A stretch of DNA of 22,304 nucleotides from an uncultured Chthoniobacterales bacterium (GTDB lineage Bacteria; Verrucomicrobiota; Verrucomicrobiia; Chthoniobacterales; UBA10450): the NCBI GenBank assembly GCA_955652255.1, contig CATPAW010000144.1, positions 1-22,304 on the forward strand. The letters run 5' to 3'. The notes beneath the pieces were generated by a model that saw only the letters and a list, made by a program, of their open reading frames with translations, ran no database searches and was not told the DNA's origin. The number at the start of each line of letters is the position of its first letter. The stretch's first letter is position 1. Below are positions 6,160 to 13,689 of this stretch, piece by piece. Position numbers and translations under genes: made by a program.

Positions 6160-7302
6160 GTGACGATTTTCCTTGGGTGCGGCTTTGCAGCGAAATATCG
6201 CGAGGGCGGGGGGAATTTTTCGGTGCCGCTGCAATGGATGCTCGGGTTGCGACGATTAAAGCTGGACGCGGTCTGGCTCGAATTGCTGCCCGCCACGCAA
6301 GATGCGCGCGACGACCGGGCTAAGATCGACAACTTCCAACGGCAATTACGCGAGCACGGCCTTGCCGGTCGCTATTGCCTGCTTTATCAAAAGCCGGCGA
6401 ATGACGTCCATGACCTCGACGCATTTCGTTGCATCGGCATTTCGAAGCGCGAACTGCTCGATCGGCTCGCCGGCCCGAACACACTTCTCAATCTCAGTTA
6501 TTCGATCCATCCGCCGCTGCTGCTCCAATTCGAGCGACGGATTTTTTGCGATCTCGATCCAAGCGAAATTTTTTACTGGATGACCCGGACAGAGATGGGG
6601 CAATCGCACCATCACGAGTTTTGGACGATCGGGCTGAATGTTCGCGGGCCGGACTGCCGGTTGCCGGAGTCGCGCCTGAAATGGAAGACATTTTACCCGC
6701 TCGTGGATACTGAATTCTTCCGGCGTCAACCGCGTCCGCGCTCGTCGAAGTTTACGACGATTGGTCAATGGTATTGGAGTGGCGCGGTTGAAGTTGCGGG
6801 AGAATTTCCCGATTTATCGAAGAAACTTGCGTTTGAAAAATACCTCGATCTTCCGCGACACGTGCCGGAAGCGAGGTTCGAACTGGCCATGAATATCAAC
6901 GCTAATGACCCCGAGCGAATGCGTCTCGCGGAATGTGGATGGCACATGGTCGATCCGCACCGGGTCGCGCGAACACCACGGAGATATCGGAGCTACATTG
7001 GGAGCGCACTCGCCGAATTCACAGCGATCAAGGGCGTAGACGTTGCGTGGCAAACAGGTTGGCTCAGCGATCGGGCGGCGAGCTTTCTGGCCTCGGGACG
7101 GCCGGTCGTCACCGAAGACACCGGCGCCGCGCCATATCTTCCGCTGGAAAGCGGCTTCCGTTTTGTCGACGGGCAGGACGAAGCCGTCGCCGCGATAAAA
7201 GAAGTCTTCGCGGATTGGCCAAAGTTTTCAAGGCAGGCACGGCGATGTGCGGTGGAACTTTTCGATTCGACGAGGAATCTTTGTAAGATTGCCGATCTTT
7301 AG
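6160..7302 (+). CDS. CgeB-like glycosyltransferase (GT-B, Glyco_trans_1_2 C-terminal domain)
   Basis: This 380-residue protein ends in a domain of the CgeB/Glyco_trans_1_2 type, with AEFTAIKGVDVAWQTGWLSDR followed by ASFLASGRPVVTEDTGA, the nucleotide-sugar-binding half of a GT-B glycosyltransferase. The N-terminal half (GCGFAAKYREGGGNFSVPLQWMLGLRRLKLDAVWLE) fits the glycine-rich first strand of that fold. The gene at 13690-14862 encodes a paralogue with the same C-terminal signature (GWFSDRSGCYLAAGRPVITQETGF). Donor and acceptor are unknown. The start is a GTG at 6160, preceded by no clear ribosome site. The C-terminus (CKIADL-stop) is about ten residues shorter than the paralogue's and is encoded by a one-mismatch copy of the 10-mer (7290-7299); an exact copy lies at 6322-6331. 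Confidence 0.75.
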   Translation: MTIFLGCGFAAKYREGGGNFSVPLQWMLGLRRLKLDAVWLELLPATQDARDDRAKIDNFQRQLREHGLAGRYCLLYQKPANDVHDLDAFRCIGISKRELLDRLAGPNTLLNLSYSIHPPLLLQFERRIFCDLDPSEIFYWMTRTEMGQSHHHEFWTIGLNVRGPDCRLPESRLKWKTFYPLVDTEFFRRQPRPRSSKFTTIGQWYWSGAVEVAGEFPDLSKKLAFEKYLDLPRHVPEARFELAMNINANDPERMRLAECGWHMVDPHRVARTPRRYRSYIGSALAEFTAIKGVDVAWQTGWLSDRAASFLASGRPVVTEDTGAAPYLPLESGFRFVDGQDEAVAAIKEVFADWPKFSRQARRCAVELFDSTRNLCKIADL

Positions 7303-7380
7303 CTGAAAAGCACTGGGCTCAAGAAAGAAGTTTGATTCGCCGTTGCAAAACGATTTTGGGATGTTACTCGTTGTCCCGTT

Positions 7381-7665
7381 ATGGCTGATTTGATGAAAGC
7401 GGATGAGCTGAAGGCCCGCATGAAAAAAGTCCCGGAGTGGGAGTTTGAAAAGAAGCATATTGAACGGACTTTTGAGTTTGATGATTTTGCCGATGCGATC
7501 GATTTTGTGAATGCCGTGGCCGAAGTGGCGGAGGACGAGGAGCATCATCCCGACATCGATATTCGTTACAATAAAGTGCGGCTGGTTCTTTCGACCCACA
7601 GCAAAGGCGGTCTGACCGAGCTGGATTTCGCGCTCGCGGAACGAATCGATACATTGTCGGAATAA
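7381..7665 (+). CDS. 4a-hydroxytetrahydrobiopterin dehydratase (pterin-4a-carbinolamine dehydratase)
   Basis: PCD/DCoH-type enzymes dehydrate the 4a-hydroxypterin produced by aromatic amino acid hydroxylases. This 94-residue protein has the family length and active-site motif: EEHHPDIDIRYNKVRLVLSTHSKGGLTELDFALAERID, with His55, His56, Pro57 and His73 in the expected positions. No phenylalanine hydroxylase or other pterin enzyme is in the window, so its partner is unknown. In many bacteria lacking the hydroxylase, homologues are thought to act in molybdopterin or general pterin metabolism. A heptanucleotide array begins 5 nt after the stop codon. Confidence 0.92.
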   Translation: MADLMKADELKARMKKVPEWEFEKKHIERTFEFDDFADAIDFVNAVAEVAEDEEHHPDIDIRYNKVRLVLSTHSKGGLTELDFALAERIDTLSE

Positions 7666-7669
7666 GCAA

Positions 7670-7697
7670 AGTGACGAGTGACCAGTGACGAGTCAAT
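7670..7697 (+). repeat. STRR-like heptanucleotide array (AGTGACS type), 4 units
   Basis: Three units of AGTGACG/AGTGACC and a fourth, decayed unit (AGTCAAT) run immediately after the dehydratase gene. The consensus differs from the arrays at 4832, 6048 and 9883, but the 7-base period is the same. The array overlaps the proposed start of the small membrane ORF. Confidence 0.7.
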
Positions 7698-7825
7698 TGA
7701 CGCGGCTTTGGGTCGCCACTGTGGCGGTGGTTCTTGTCGTTATTGCGGTCTGGAAATTTATCGACTATCGGATGCAACCGCCACCACCGCCGCATAAAGT
7801 GTCCGCGCCAGCAAAGGCACCGTAA
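7685..7825 (+). CDS. Small single-pass membrane protein (46 residues), tentative
   Basis: A GTG-initiated frame encodes 46 residues: a short N-terminus, one hydrophobic helix (residues 9-23, LWVATVAVVLVVIAV), then WKFIDYRM and a proline-rich tail (QPPPPPHK). The layout is that of a single-pass membrane peptide with a short hydrophilic tail. The GTG lies inside the heptanucleotide array; a TTG at 7697 would start just after it. No ribosome site is evident. It ends 4 nt before a double-hairpin repeat. The hydrophobic helix followed by a charged residue argues for real coding, but the case is not strong. Confidence 0.4.
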   Translation: MTSQLTRLWVATVAVVLVVIAVWKFIDYRMQPPPPPHKVSAPAKAP

Positions 7826-7828
7826 TTT

Positions 7829-7876
7829 TGTAGGACAGCGCGTTGCGCGCTCCTGGACGTCGCAAGCGCGGCGTCC
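7829..7876. repeat. Double hairpin repeat (TGTAGGACAGCG type) between convergent genes
   Basis: The element starts TGTAG (7829-7833). Hairpin one pairs AGCGCG (7837-7842) with CGCGCT (7846-7851) around TTG. Hairpin two pairs GGACGTCGC (7855-7863) with GCGGCGTCC (7868-7876) around AAGC, with one G.U pair. It lies between two convergent genes (plus-strand small ORF and minus-strand DUF5069) and could act as a bidirectional transcription-end structure. Its TGTAG border links it to the elements at 45 and 2189. Confidence 0.6.
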
Positions 7877-7885
7877 CTGCCATTT

Positions 7886-8365
7886 TCAGTACGACGTGAT
7901 CAACGAGCGGCCTTCATCGGCGTCGATAAAGGTGAACATCGTCTCAATCTCGGACCGGCCAGCCATGCCGGCTTCTTTCTTGCGGCGCTTGAGCGTCTCA
8001 GAGACTTCGTCGTTCCAGCCACGCTTGCGCATGAATTCATTCCAGACATAGATTTCGTCCTCGGATGGCTGCCGGCCCATACTGAAACACCATAGGAGCA
8101 TTTCTTCATCAGTTCCGCCCTGCTTCACTTGTTCGACTAATTGCTTATAGTTGACGCGCAAAAAGGCGACGCAGCGCTCATCAAAACCGCGGCCGAGATT
8201 CGCCTGATAATCCGGAGGCAATTCGCCTTTGGCATGAGCGCGAATTTTGTCCAACATACGGGCGAAATAGACTAATCCGCCCACCTGCACGAACGGACTG
8301 CGAAGGCCCAAGTCTCTCATGCAGAAATCATTTTGCCCAGTTTCCAATTCGTTTTCAAGCCTCAT
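7886..8365 (-). CDS. DUF5069 domain-containing protein
   Basis: This 159-residue protein matches the DUF5069 pattern: LRSPFVQVGGLVYFARMLDKIRAHAKGELPPDYQ near the N-terminus, then FDERCVAFLRVNYKQLVEQV and DEEMLLWCF. Function of the family is unknown. The first ATG (8365) has GGAAG about 6 nt upstream; a second ATG (8320, MRDLGLRSP) is also plausible because the family usually begins close to this motif. It is divergent from the PafA/Dop-family gene, from which it is separated by only 67 bp, so the two may share a promoter region. No signal peptide or membrane segment is seen. Confidence 0.8.
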   Translation of the reverse strand: MRLENELETGQNDFCMRDLGLRSPFVQVGGLVYFARMLDKIRAHAKGELPPDYQANLGRGFDERCVAFLRVNYKQLVEQVKQGGTDEEMLLWCFSMGRQPSEDEIYVWNEFMRKRGWNDEVSETLKRRKKEAGMAGRSEIETMFTFIDADEGRSLITSY

Positions 8366-8432
8366 GCGCGCTTCCGGAGCTGGCGTGCGATTTTTTGATG
8401 ATTGCCGCTTGTCCGCCGCACAACGGTGAGAG

Positions 8433-9878
8433 ATGGTCGCTGAGATGGATCGGATCGTCGGAATAGAAACTGAGTACGGCTGTTTGCTCAGCGAAGAAGA
8501 CGCGCACGCTAGTTCCGAGGCCTGGCCGGCGAAGGTTAAGAATTACCTCTTTCGAAAAGCCCAGATCGGAACGATCGATCTCCACTACCGCGATTATGAG
8601 GAACCGCCCGGCAATGGCGGGTTCCTTCTGAATGGCGGCCGTCTCTATCTCGATATGGGGCACATCGAGTACGCGTCGCCGGAATGTTTGCACCTGCGTG
8701 ATTTGGTCACCTACGATTTAGCCGGTGACGAGTTACTCCAATCTTCTCTCGCCGCCTTGGGCGCGGCCGGTCACGTCTCGTTCATCAAGAACAACGTCGA
8801 CCATCACACCGGCGCCACTTTTGGTTGCCATGAGAATTATTTGATGAAACGCGAGGCGCAATTCACGCCGCCGGTCCTTGGGACGCTCCTTACTTTTCTG
8901 GCGACGAGACAGATCTTCACCGGTGCAGGCCGCGTCGGTCAGGCCAACCCGCTGGCGTTCGATTTCGAACCGCCAAAACAGGAGGCGCAGGTCGATTTTC
9001 AGCTGAGCCAGCGCGCCGATCACATCGTCAATGACATCTACCAGTGGGTACAGTTTAATCGCGCCATTATCAACGCCCGCGATGAACCGTTGGCCGACTA
9101 CCGGAAATATCGGCGGCTTCACTTGCTCATCGGCGACTCAAACATGAGTCCATTCGCCACGGCGCTTAAGATCGGCACCACCGCGTGCGTGCTCTCGCTC
9201 CTCGAAGATGGCCGCTTGCCGCAAAATCTTGTCTTGACTGACGCAGTCCAGAGCACACGCGACATTTCGCGCGATCCGAGCGGGCGTTGGATTGTCGATC
9301 TAGAGAACGGCAAAACGATCGGTGCGCTCGATGTGCAATGGCAATTTTACGATCTCGCGCAGAAGCGTTTTCGAAACCGCAGCGCGGAAACAAATTGGCT
9401 GCTTGAGAGCTGGAGCTTTGTTCTCGAGGCGCTCGAACGAAACCCCTACGCATTAATTGGCGGCGTCGATTGGATCACGAAGAAGTGGCTGCTCGAGATA
9501 TTGATTGAGTCGGAAGGATTGAGTTGGAACGATCCGTGGCTGCAAAGTGTCGATCTTGAATATCACAATATCGATCCGGAGCGCGGATTGTTTTTTGGAG
9601 TCACTCCGGGCAAACGAATTCTTGAGTGGAATAACAGCGTGCGCCGCCAGGACGCGATTCACACTCCTCCGGCTAATACTCGCGCCTCCGGCCGCGCGTG
9701 CGCCGTGGCCGGCTTTCAACAACGCGATCAATCCTACGTGATCAACTGGGATTCCATCGCCTGCGATAGTCGCGATTTTCTCGTGATGGGCGATCCGTTC
9801 AAAACCTACAACGAAGAAGTCGCAAAATTTCTGAGCGCGCCGCGGCCGGCGGAAAGAACCGGCCCCGACGCAGCTTAG
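8433..9878 (+). CDS. PafA/Dop-family enzyme (Pup/UBact ligase or deamidase-like)
   Basis: This 481-residue protein belongs to the carboxylate-amine ligase family of PafA (Pup ligase) and Dop (Pup deamidase/depupylase). Visible motifs are GIETEYG (10-16), NGGRLYLDMGHIEYASPEC (67-85) with the expected catalytic Asp74, KNNVDHHTGATFGCHENYLM (119-138), FQLSQRADHI, RDEPLADYRKYRRLH (216-230) and GDSNMS (234-239). No Dop-loop-sized insertion is present between GIETEYG and NGGRLY, which favours a PafA-like ligase, while FQLSQRADHI and GRVG are closer to Dop. In Gram-negative phyla including Verrucomicrobia such genes have been linked to UBact, a Pup-like modifier. No UBact/Pup-like ORF, proteasome subunit or ATPase ring gene is in the window. 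GGTGAG precedes the ATG at 8433; ATG 8445 (MDRIVGIETEYG) is an alternative. Confidence 0.88.
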   Translation: MVAEMDRIVGIETEYGCLLSEEDAHASSEAWPAKVKNYLFRKAQIGTIDLHYRDYEEPPGNGGFLLNGGRLYLDMGHIEYASPECLHLRDLVTYDLAGDELLQSSLAALGAAGHVSFIKNNVDHHTGATFGCHENYLMKREAQFTPPVLGTLLTFLATRQIFTGAGRVGQANPLAFDFEPPKQEAQVDFQLSQRADHIVNDIYQWVQFNRAIINARDEPLADYRKYRRLHLLIGDSNMSPFATALKIGTTACVLSLLEDGRLPQNLVLTDAVQSTRDISRDPSGRWIVDLENGKTIGALDVQWQFYDLAQKRFRNRSAETNWLLESWSFVLEALERNPYALIGGVDWITKKWLLEILIESEGLSWNDPWLQSVDLEYHNIDPERGLFFGVTPGKRILEWNNSVRRQDAIHTPPANTRASGRACAVAGFQQRDQSYVINWDSIACDSRDFLVMGDPFKTYNEEVAKFLSAPRPAERTGPDAA

Positions 9879-9882
9879 CTGG

Positions 9883-9917
9883 TTGAGAATTGACGGTTGA
9901 GAGTGGAGAGTCAAGGC
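9883..9917 (+). repeat. STRR-like heptanucleotide array (TTGAGAG type), 4-5 units
   Basis: Units of the form TTGAGAA, TTGACGG and TTGAGAG run with a 7-base period from 9883, decaying at TGGAGAG (9904-9910) and beyond. The array starts 4 nt after the PafA-like stop codon and fills much of the gap to the next gene. Confidence 0.65.
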
Positions 9918-9938
9918 GGTCGTTAGGCGGCGAAGAGA

Positions 9939-10427
9939 ATGGAACCGGCTGAAGCTTTGAGCACGGCTGCGCAAGTCGCAGTTGCGTTGGCTGGTTTTGC
10001 GGGAGTGGTGGTTGTTTTTCGGAGCGGATCGGTGCATGAGTGGTCGAAGATCGACAAGTTCCGATTGCGGATTTTGCTGACTAATTCGGCGGTTCCACTC
10101 GCGCTCTGTCTGGTGGGTCACTTGCTTCTTACAGCTAACCTTTCTCCCACTACAATCTGGCGGTGGGCCAGTGCATTTACTGCTGTGCTGTTCTTCCCAA
10201 TCGTGATCGTTTATCTAAAAGCCTTTCGCAGTTTTTCCCGCACAGAATTACAAACCGCGAGTGGCAGCAGATCTCTCTTCTCCGTTGGCCTGGCGTTCGG
10301 AACTGCCATCAGTATTCTGCAGCTATACAATGCGGCCGTGCTGAACGCATTCTGGCCGTTCTTCCTCGGAATTATCTCTCTGCTTCTCGCTGGCATATTC
10401 CAGTTCGTGCGGCTGGTCGTGATCTAG
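9939..10427 (+). CDS. Multi-pass integral membrane protein of unknown function
   Basis: I do not recognise a named family. The 162-residue protein begins MEPAEALSTAAQVAVALAGFAGVVVVFRSGSVHEW and has four to five hydrophobic helices: about residues 9-27, 46-66, 74-94, 109-130 and 135-160. The first helix is rich in Ala/Gly/Val and is followed by a short charged segment (HEWSKIDKFR), whose KID is encoded by an exact copy of the 10-mer (10047-10056). It has no signal peptide beyond the first helix and no catalytic motif that I can see. It follows the PafA-like gene by 60 bp, with the heptanucleotide array between, and is convergent with the protease pair. Confidence 0.65.
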   Translation: MEPAEALSTAAQVAVALAGFAGVVVVFRSGSVHEWSKIDKFRLRILLTNSAVPLALCLVGHLLLTANLSPTTIWRWASAFTAVLFFPIVIVYLKAFRSFSRTELQTASGSRSLFSVGLAFGTAISILQLYNAAVLNAFWPFFLGIISLLLAGIFQFVRLVVI

Positions 10428-10474
10428 CGCAACGCTCAGGCGATGGAAGCAAGATCGACAATCAGCGATGCCGG

Positions 10475-11977
10475 TTATTCCAATCGTTCGAGCGAGGGAA
10501 TACCGTAATTGTCCTGGAGCGCGGGAGCTTCCGTTGCAACCTGGGCCGCTTCCAGCTCGATCTGCTTTGGGTCTTCTTCGGTTTCGATTTTTATGAAACC
10601 GTCGATCGGATGTTTCACTGCTTCCGCCAGATCGGCCAACGACTTCACTTCTGCGCCGTTTACTTTTTTGACGACCAGGTAGGCGAGATCGTCGTAACCG
10701 ATGGTGGCGTTGGCCGGCAGCACCTGGCTGAGCACGACGATTTTACGATGACCTTCGGGGAAAAGCTCGGATTGGAAACGATCGAGATAAACAAATCTTT
10801 GGGGAGCTTCTTTCTGCCAGGTAGCGCCCCACTCCTTCAAGTATTGGCGCGACAGCTCCTGAAAAATGACTCCGCCGAGCACGTAGTAAAGAGGCGGCTG
10901 ATCGAGATTATAAGGCGCAACAACGTAATTCTTCACGGCGCGATGTTCGAGCGTGACGTTGAATTGCAGCGGTTTGCCATCGCGCTGGACTTGGAATGGC
11001 ACGTTGTCGCCTGCGAAGGCATGGGCCGTGAGCAGATTTGTAAGTTCAATTTTACCGTAGAGCGGATCGATATAGTTGCCGTTCTGATCGATTACGTTGT
11101 GGCCAATTTCTGTCACGATGTCGCCCACTTGAAGGCCGGCCTTCACCGCCGGCATGTTCGGTTCCACACTCGTCACATAAACTCCACCCGGCTTTCCAGT
11201 TTGACCGGCGAAAGTACGCAGCTGCGGATCGCGCGTCGGGAAAAACGAGAAACCGGACGAAGGAAAGCCACCGTACTTCTCGGTTTCGGCGTCTTTCAAA
11301 AAATGTGTGATGATGGGCGCGGGAATGGCGTCGACCAGTTGAGCGCGGGAATCATACCGCAACAGCAATCCGGCCAGCTTGTTATTTTTAACCAGCGGAA
11401 TGGTGTAGCTGTTTTCTCGGTATTGCATCGAAATGCTGACGCGATAAGTGAGGAACTGACCAACATCGACAGGATAATGAGTCATCTGAATGGTGGTGAC
11501 CAAACCTTCCGTGGCAACGAGCGCGCCGGTCGGCTCGAGTTGCCACGCGGCGAGCCGATCGCCCACCACCGTGTCCGTCGCGATATCGAGTGGCGTGATG
11601 CCGTCCAAAAAATTTTTCTCGGCTGGCTCGAGTAGAGCAAGGTTTGCCTCATAATCGATCACCTGAACGTTAGCCGCGCTTTTCTCGCCGGACTCCGCGC
11701 GTTCCAGCTCAACGTAATTTTGGTTTGCCACCAAATCGGCCGTCACCAGAACGCGGCCTTTCGATAGCACGGCGCCGAGAGCGCGTTTCGATTGCGGGGC
11801 TTTCTTTTGCCATGGCCGAAAATAATCGTAAGGCTGGCCGGTCACATTCACACGCACGAGTGAAAGCGTTTTCTGCTTGCCCTCCGTCGCCGTCGGAAGC
11901 GCTGGCTCCTTCTTCGCGATGGCCACCGTACTCGTCAGGAGAATTATCGCGAAAGTGGTGAACGAATTTCTTCGCAT
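10475..11977 (-). CDS. Secreted HtrA/Deg-like pseudoprotease with PDZ domains
   Basis: This 500-residue protein starts with a signal peptide (cleavage expected after about residue 21, TSTVAIA). A trypsin-like fold follows, then a PDZ domain (about 265-345, GGVYVTSVEPNMPAVKAGLQVGDIVTEI) and a further C-terminal region with a second degenerate PDZ-like part. Aligned with the intact protease encoded just upstream, all three catalytic sites are altered. The TNAHVV site reads VTADLV (Asp81 for His), the DLAL site reads NLAL (Asn112 for Asp), and GNSGGP becomes ENSYTIP, keeping Ser190 but losing the oxyanion glycines. It is therefore very probably inactive as a protease and may bind substrate or regulate its partner. 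Its ATG lies 3 bp after the stop of the upstream gene, implying translational coupling. Confidence 0.8.
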   Translation of the reverse strand: MRRNSFTTFAIILLTSTVAIAKKEPALPTATEGKQKTLSLVRVNVTGQPYDYFRPWQKKAPQSKRALGAVLSKGRVLVTADLVANQNYVELERAESGEKSAANVQVIDYEANLALLEPAEKNFLDGITPLDIATDTVVGDRLAAWQLEPTGALVATEGLVTTIQMTHYPVDVGQFLTYRVSISMQYRENSYTIPLVKNNKLAGLLLRYDSRAQLVDAIPAPIITHFLKDAETEKYGGFPSSGFSFFPTRDPQLRTFAGQTGKPGGVYVTSVEPNMPAVKAGLQVGDIVTEIGHNVIDQNGNYIDPLYGKIELTNLLTAHAFAGDNVPFQVQRDGKPLQFNVTLEHRAVKNYVVAPYNLDQPPLYYVLGGVIFQELSRQYLKEWGATWQKEAPQRFVYLDRFQSELFPEGHRKIVVLSQVLPANATIGYDDLAYLVVKKVNGAEVKSLADLAEAVKHPIDGFIKIETEEDPKQIELEAAQVATEAPALQDNYGIPSLERLE

Positions 11978-11980
11978 TTT

Positions 11981-13579
11981 TTACATTTTCTTCTGATCTT
12001 CCGCTGCTTTCGCGACCGCTTGTTCCTGGAGGTTTTGTTCCCGCACTACGTTGTAACGCGTTTTGATTCGCTCACGCGCCGCTTCCGCTTGCTTCGGGTC
12101 GAGCACCAGCGGTGGGCCATCGCCGATCATTTTTACGACAAAGCGCTCCGCCGGTTCGGAAAACATTTTCGCCAATTCATCGAGCGTACGAATTTTTTTG
12201 CCGTTGATTTCATCGACAATCCCCCCGCGATACGGCGCCAAAAAAGTGTTGATCGGGTCCGGCAAAATGTTTGTCAGCACGATCACATCCGGATGTTCCA
12301 GATAAATTTGCTCGAGCACAAAGTAATCGAAGTAATGACGGATGCGCAGATCGGTCGGCTGATAGGCCTCGATTAAATCGAGACTCATTGGTTGAAAAAG
12401 CAGCCCGCCGTAAACAACGAAGCGCGGCCGCACATCGTAACTGTGACCTTGAACAAAATAGGGCCACACCGTGCTCAGCACGACCTTCACGCTTGTCGGC
12501 TGCTTGTCGCGCCAAATGTCGAACTTCACCGTGTCGCCCTTAAATTTTCGTTCCACGACTTCGGGCATCTCCACGTGTTCGCCTTCTAGTTCGACACTCG
12601 CATCGCTCGCAATCGGATGGTCATCGATCGCCAATAACACATCGCCTTCGCGAAGAACTTTCGCGCACGGCCCCGCGGCCACTACCGTGGTGACAAGCAC
12701 ACCGCGACCGTCTTCTTTCAATCCGAGAAATTTTCGCTGCGCCGGGTTTTGCAACTTCGAATACGTGATTCCAAGGTCGACATATTTATCGTAGTGCCCG
12801 TCATCGTCGATATCTTTGAGAAAGCGGCGAATCACCGGAGTCGGCACCATGTAAGCGACACCTTGAGCGACATCGCCGCTGTAACCTTGAAACGCCACCC
12901 CGACCACTTTGGCGTTTTGCATCACTGGTCCGCCGCTGTTGCCCGGATTAATTTGCGCGCTGATCTGGATGGCCAAGTGCGAGTCAATCGATGAATGGGT
13001 ATAAAGTTGAAAATCGATGCGGGAAACAATGCCGGTAGTAACCGACATGCGCTCGCCCCCGATCGGATAGCCATAAGCGGACACGGTCGATTCAAGTTCG
13101 GGAATGCCGCCCAACTTCAGCGGCACCATGTTCTTGTAAAAATTGGGCGCATCCACCGTGATGAGTGCCAGGTCGCAATCGTTCGCCACGAACTGAACTT
13201 TGGCCGGATACTTGTTTGGATCGCCATCGCGCTCGACGGTCAGGTAACGGCTGTTGCTCACCACGTGCGCATTGGTCATGATGCGATTGCCATCGATGAC
13301 AAAGCCCGCCCCAATTCCCCGCTGCAGCCCACCCGCGTTCCAGGGCGCTCTGTAATCCGGTTCCACTTCAGTTGAAGTGATCCGCACCAAACTTTTTTGA
13401 ATCGGGCCGTTCGGACGCGGCGGCGGCACTGGCACGGTGACAATAGCCGGCGCAGCTGCGCTCGGTTTCGCCGACGCGTTCGGCTGCACGGGGAAAGCCG
13501 GTGGCGGCGCGTTTTGTTGTGCTTGCAGTTGAGTTACCTCAAACGCCACCAGCAAGACCGACAAGTAACAATATTTCAT
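11981..13579 (-). CDS. HtrA/Deg-type periplasmic serine protease with PDZ domains
   Basis: A 532-residue secreted protease. The signal peptide (cleavage expected after about residue 20) is followed by a Pro/Ala-rich linker (24-58). The trypsin-like domain has an intact triad: His105 in MTNAHVV, Asp136 in NDCDLAL and Ser215 in NPGNSGGP. A PDZ domain follows (about 290-370, GVLVTTVVAAGPCAKVLREGDVLLAIDD), then a long C-terminal part (NILPDPINTFLAPYRGGIVDEINGKKIRTLDELA) resembling the second PDZ of plant-type Deg proteases. The enzyme should degrade or process misfolded or specific envelope proteins. It is first in a two-gene unit with the inactive paralogue. Neither gene has an exact 10-mer copy; only one near-match (12773-12782) lies here. 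Confidence 0.88.
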   Translation of the reverse strand: MKYCYLSVLLVAFEVTQLQAQQNAPPPAFPVQPNASAKPSAAAPAIVTVPVPPPRPNGPIQKSLVRITSTEVEPDYRAPWNAGGLQRGIGAGFVIDGNRIMTNAHVVSNSRYLTVERDGDPNKYPAKVQFVANDCDLALITVDAPNFYKNMVPLKLGGIPELESTVSAYGYPIGGERMSVTTGIVSRIDFQLYTHSSIDSHLAIQISAQINPGNSGGPVMQNAKVVGVAFQGYSGDVAQGVAYMVPTPVIRRFLKDIDDDGHYDKYVDLGITYSKLQNPAQRKFLGLKEDGRGVLVTTVVAAGPCAKVLREGDVLLAIDDHPIASDASVELEGEHVEMPEVVERKFKGDTVKFDIWRDKQPTSVKVVLSTVWPYFVQGHSYDVRPRFVVYGGLLFQPMSLDLIEAYQPTDLRIRHYFDYFVLEQIYLEHPDVIVLTNILPDPINTFLAPYRGGIVDEINGKKIRTLDELAKMFSEPAERFVVKMIGDGPPLVLDPKQAEAARERIKTRYNVVREQNLQEQAVAKAAEDQKKM

Positions 13580-13643
13580 CGCAGGAAAGTCCGAGAAGAT
13601 GAAACGAACTTTGCAGAAATCAACCGTCTATGCCGCAAACCCG

Positions 13644-13676
13644 TGATTCAAGACGGCAGGCTGAGCGCAGCTACAA
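13644..13676. repeat. Possible decayed CTACA-ended repeat
   Basis: The segment with GACGGCAGGCTGAG and the ending GCAGCTACAA, between the protease and the glycosyltransferase gene, resembles the right-hand ends of the TGTAG...CTACA elements. No left half is visible and only a 4-bp hairpin (GCTG/CAGC) can form, so this is weak. Confidence 0.25.
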
Positions 13677-13689
13677 TTACGATACGCGA

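Noticed and set aside
7670..7697. Short repeats considered as a CRISPR array
   Set aside because: Units are 7 bases, directly tandem and without spacers, and no cas genes are present.
7829..9938. Search for a UBact/Pup-like small ORF near the PafA-like gene
   Set aside because: No short frame with the expected hydrophilic body and Gly-rich Glu/Gln end was found on either strand next to the gene.
10163..11635. A 490-codon open frame on the plus strand across the HtrA-like pseudoprotease gene
   Set aside because: Its translation shows no domain and is compositionally odd. The opposite strand carries a signal peptide, a protease fold and PDZ domains, so this is a shadow frame kept open by GC-biased codon use.
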